DNA of 23,450 nt from Treponema sp. (GTDB lineage: Bacteria; Spirochaetota; Spirochaetia; Treponematales; Treponemataceae), in NCBI GenBank assembly GCA_031290005.1, contig JAITOJ010000148.1, positions 1-23,450 on the forward strand. Reading direction: 5' to 3'. The number at the start of each line of letters is the position of its first letter. Within the stretch, counting starts at the first letter, position 1. The notes beneath the pieces are model-generated. The model was not told the origin of the DNA. It made no database searches and saw only the letters and a list, made by a program, of their open reading frames with translations. Shown piece by piece: positions 21,939 to 23,450 of this stretch. The translations under genes were made by a program, and so were the position numbers.

Positions 21939-22823
21939 TTATGCCGGCTCGCTTTCCGGTGTTGTATTTTCCGAAAGCGCATCGGTAGCGGAAAACCAGG
22001 GAACATTTTGTTCAGCCGTTTGCACGGTTCGGTGCTGGCGGGACAAATAATTATTGATTCTTATTTTATATGTCATGGGGATCATATTCGGCGCATATTG
22101 AATCATTGCCATCGCCGTATTTTTTTTACCCTCCACCAGCGATATATTTATAATCACCCCCGGCAAGTCAAGAGGAGTTTCTATATCATCAAATTCAAGC
22201 CGGATAAGCACGTTTTTATCTTTGAACGGGCCGTTGATATCGAAAAGCAGCACCCGTGCGCCCGAAAACGCCAAGTCACAAATAACACATTGCTGGGTGG
22301 CGCCTCGCAGGACGATTATGGCTTCGCTTTTTGCCAGCCCCAGTTTATGGATTGTCTCTGCTGAAATAGTCGCCCGTTCGTCTTTTTTTTGTACCGCATT
22401 GACATTGGCATCCGAATACTGCCCAAGAATTTCGATAAGATCGTCAGGCGGCCGCTGAGTGAAGGCCAGGGTGATGATAACCAGTTCTTCAGAATTCGCA
22501 TAAGGGGCAATATTGGTAAGTTTGGCGGAAATAAAAAAACTAATAGGCGACCCGCTGAACTGAGAAAAACTGATACGTAAATTGACGCAGCCTTTTTCTT
22601 GCTGTAATTGGGGAAACCCGCCGCTTTTTGTGCCGATTATAATTTTTGCCTGTGACATGGACAGTGAATTGATGAGGCATGGCCATTGAGAATTTGACAG
22701 TTTGATAAATACCTGTCTGGGGTCAAGATTAAGGGTTTGCACAACATCGGTTGAAAAAATAATTTCAATATCCCGGTATGCATTATAGTATTTCGCCAGT
22801 TGCTGACTTGTTAACGATGGCAT
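21939..22823 (-). CDS. PilZ-domain protein (putative c-di-GMP receptor), treponemal type
   Basis: 294 aa. An N-terminal beta-rich module (1-135) resembles the PilZN-type domain found in spirochetes. A C-terminal PilZ domain covers about 140-265, with charged QKKDERATIS (about 145-154) in the place of the RxxxR motif and C-D183-LAF-S187-G-A in the place of the D/N-x-S-x-x-G motif. A preceding FTQRPPDDLIEILG could supply another Arg. The binding motif is weaker than consensus, so c-di-GMP binding is uncertain. The tail (265-294) is disordered. The start is the ATG at 22823; the upstream TTG at 22859 is part of the -35 element. Confidence 0.75.
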   Translation of the reverse strand: MPSLTSQQLAKYYNAYRDIEIIFSTDVVQTLNLDPRQVFIKLSNSQWPCLINSLSMSQAKIIIGTKSGGFPQLQQEKGCVNLRISFSQFSGSPISFFISAKLTNIAPYANSEELVIITLAFTQRPPDDLIEILGQYSDANVNAVQKKDERATISAETIHKLGLAKSEAIIVLRGATQQCVICDLAFSGARVLLFDINGPFKDKNVLIRLEFDDIETPLDLPGVIINISLVEGKKNTAMAMIQYAPNMIPMTYKIRINNYLSRQHRTVQTAEQNVPWFSATDALSENTTPESEPA

Positions 22824-22830
22824 ATGTTTG

Positions 22831-22859
22831 ATAATAGGACATTTTACAAAAAACGTCAA
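22831..22859 (-). promoter_or_regulatory. Promoter of the pilZ operon, predicted leaderless
   Basis: Minus strand: TTGACG (22854-22859), 17-nt spacer, TATTAT (22831-22836), then 7 nt (CAAACAT) to the ATG at 22823. There is no Shine-Dalgarno sequence. Confidence 0.75.
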
Positions 22860-22940
22860 TATCAGAATAATAGAGATTGGTGGGCTCCCCAGCCCTCCGC
22901 GCCTCCGCGTGAAGACCCTTCACAGCCCCGTATTGCGGAC

Positions 22941-23009
22941 CCTCTTACGCCGGGAAGTGCCTCCCTCTTACGCCGGGAAGTGCCTCCCTCTTACGCCGGG
23001 AATTGCCCC
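22941..23009. repeat. 23-bp direct tandem repeat, three copies
   Basis: The unit begins CCTCTTACGCCGGGAAG and repeats with a 23-bp period at 22941, 22964 and 22987. The first two copies are identical and the third diverges after CGGGAA. There are no spacers, so it is not a CRISPR array. The function is unknown; a slippage-prone intergenic repeat or protein-binding array is possible. Confidence 0.9.
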
Positions 23010-23111
23010 CCTATTGCGCCTCCGTGTGAGGTCTTTTCCCCATACAGCCCCACAGGGGGAAGGGTGTCAAGCGGCCTGCGTGGTTTGTTTCTGGCCCTGA
23101 AAGTCAAGATA

Positions 23112-23141
23112 TTGACACCTCCCGCCCTCCTGAGGTATGGT
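23112..23141 (+). promoter_or_regulatory. Possible promoter of larE
   Basis: Consensus TTGACA (23112-23117), 18-nt spacer, TATGGT (23136-23141). The predicted leader is short (about 13 nt) but has room for GAGG at 23151-23154. The -35 is part of the inverted repeat GGTGTCAA (23063-23070) / TTGACACC (23112-23119). Confidence 0.5.
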
Positions 23142-23160
23142 ATCCCCCGCGAGGTCTGCT

Positions 23161-23450
23161 TTGACAATTACTGAAAAATACGACACTCTGCTCACCCTCA
23201 TTGCCGGTCATGGCAGCGCTGTTGTGGCCTTTTCCGGAGGCGTGGACAGCTCGTTCCTCTGCCACGCCGCCTTTCAGGCCCTGGGCAAAGATGCCCTGGC
23301 CGTGACTATCGTGTCCCCCATGCTGCCCAAAAGCGAGCTGGATGCGGCGGCGGCGCTGGCCCGGCAGGTGGGGATCGAACACATCCTGGTACAGGAGGAT
23401 GAGATTGACGAGGCGGTGGCGGCAAACCCCAAAGACCGCTGTTACCATTG
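23161..23450 (+). CDS. larE: LarE-like ATP-dependent sacrificial sulfur transferase, N-terminal part, truncated by window edge
   Basis: 96 residues are visible. The PP-loop is AFSGGVDSS (23-31), followed by an alpha/beta nucleotide-binding region and NPKDRCYH at the edge, where the next bases would complete the family's RCYxC motif. LarE donates sulfur from its own Cys to build the nickel-pincer cofactor of lactate racemase; LarE-type proteins are also found with other partners. The start is TTG 23161 with GAGG 6 nt upstream; no ATG precedes the conserved region in frame. The active-site Cys and any larB/larC neighbours lie outside the window. Confidence 0.85.
   Translation, partial: MTITEKYDTLLTLIAGHGSAVVAFSGGVDSSFLCHAAFQALGKDALAVTIVSPMLPKSELDAAAALARQVGIEHILVQEDEIDEAVAANPKDRCYH

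Larger units (their letters stand above)
22860..23160. other. Divergent intergenic region between pilZ and larE
   Basis: About 300 nt with no supported gene. It contains a small hairpin GTGAAG-ACC-CTTCAC (22909-22923), the 23-bp tandem repeat (22941-23009), a second copy of a GCGCCTCCGNGTGA word (22899-22912 and 23016-23029), a TTCCCC/GGGGAA hairpin (23036-23061) and the larE promoter. The composition is C-rich on the + strand, unlike neighbouring intergenic DNA. Confidence 0.5.

Noticed and set aside
22824..22859. TTG start adding 12 residues to the PilZ protein
   Set aside because: It coincides with the TTGACG -35; the -10 element points to the ATG at 22823.
22941..23009. Short CRISPR array
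   Set aside because: The 23-bp units are directly adjacent with no spacers and no cas genes are present.
22824..23174. Two overlapping + strand open frames of 90-116 aa
   Set aside because: They cover a tandem repeat, so the Pro/Arg-rich peptides (repeated REVPPSYAG) reflect repeat DNA; no ribosome site or homology.

Overview
The window looks like chromosomal DNA of a spirochete, most likely a Treponema, possibly of the termite-gut group. Evidence: a candidate periplasmic flagellar collar protein (FlcA-like TPR membrane protein), a PilZ protein of the treponemal kind, a DUF2259-type secreted protein, several secreted, membrane or coiled-coil proteins that I cannot place outside treponemes, moderate GC content and very tight gene packing. 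The genus is inference from gene content; no rRNA or tRNA is present to confirm it.

Layout. 1-147: tail of a probable REP-associated (Y1/RAYT) transposase, then about 420 nt of non-coding DNA holding a REP-like palindrome. 566-3065 (+): a solitary TrpX-type ABC substrate-binding protein followed after 19 nt by an IMP dehydrogenase of the Tritrichomonas foetus type. 3090-6139 (-): operon der - merR-like regulator - Rsm22-type methyltransferase. 6219-8392: lspA (+), a DUF2259 protein (-) and a polytopic membrane protein (+). 8375-11541 (-): the FlcA-like protein and a dolichol/phytol-kinase-type enzyme. 11636-12337 (+): a possible PD-(D/E)XK plus winged-helix protein. From 22823 down to 12324 nearly everything is on the minus strand: pilZ - TPR - ttcA; a coiled-coil protein; pentapeptide-repeat - metallo-beta-lactamase - unknown - tatD; an RRM RNA-binding protein with its own promoter and a clear terminator; M28 peptidase - neuB; a secreted unknown. 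22824-23160 is non-coding with a 23-bp tandem repeat. 23161 to the right edge is the start of larE (+).

Most striking observation. Eight first-of-operon genes (der, lspA, the 7568 membrane protein, the FlcA-like gene, the 13691 secreted gene, the pentapeptide gene, the coiled-coil gene and pilZ) have no Shine-Dalgarno sequence. Each instead has a sigma70-like -10 hexamer ending 6-8 nt before the ATG, and seven of the eight also have a -35 element at 17-18 nt spacing. Transcription should therefore start on or next to the ATG, giving leaderless mRNAs. Several operon-internal genes and a few leadered genes (RRM, DUF2259, guaB, larE) do have Shine-Dalgarno sites. This suggests a two-mode translation initiation scheme in this lineage.

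Functional themes: translation and RNA (Der, Rsm22-like, TtcA, RRM), envelope and lipoproteins (LspA, CTP-dependent lipid kinase-like enzyme, NeuB), motility and signalling (FlcA-like, PilZ), and nucleotide synthesis (GuaB). All family assignments are from motif recognition by eye; no database search was run.
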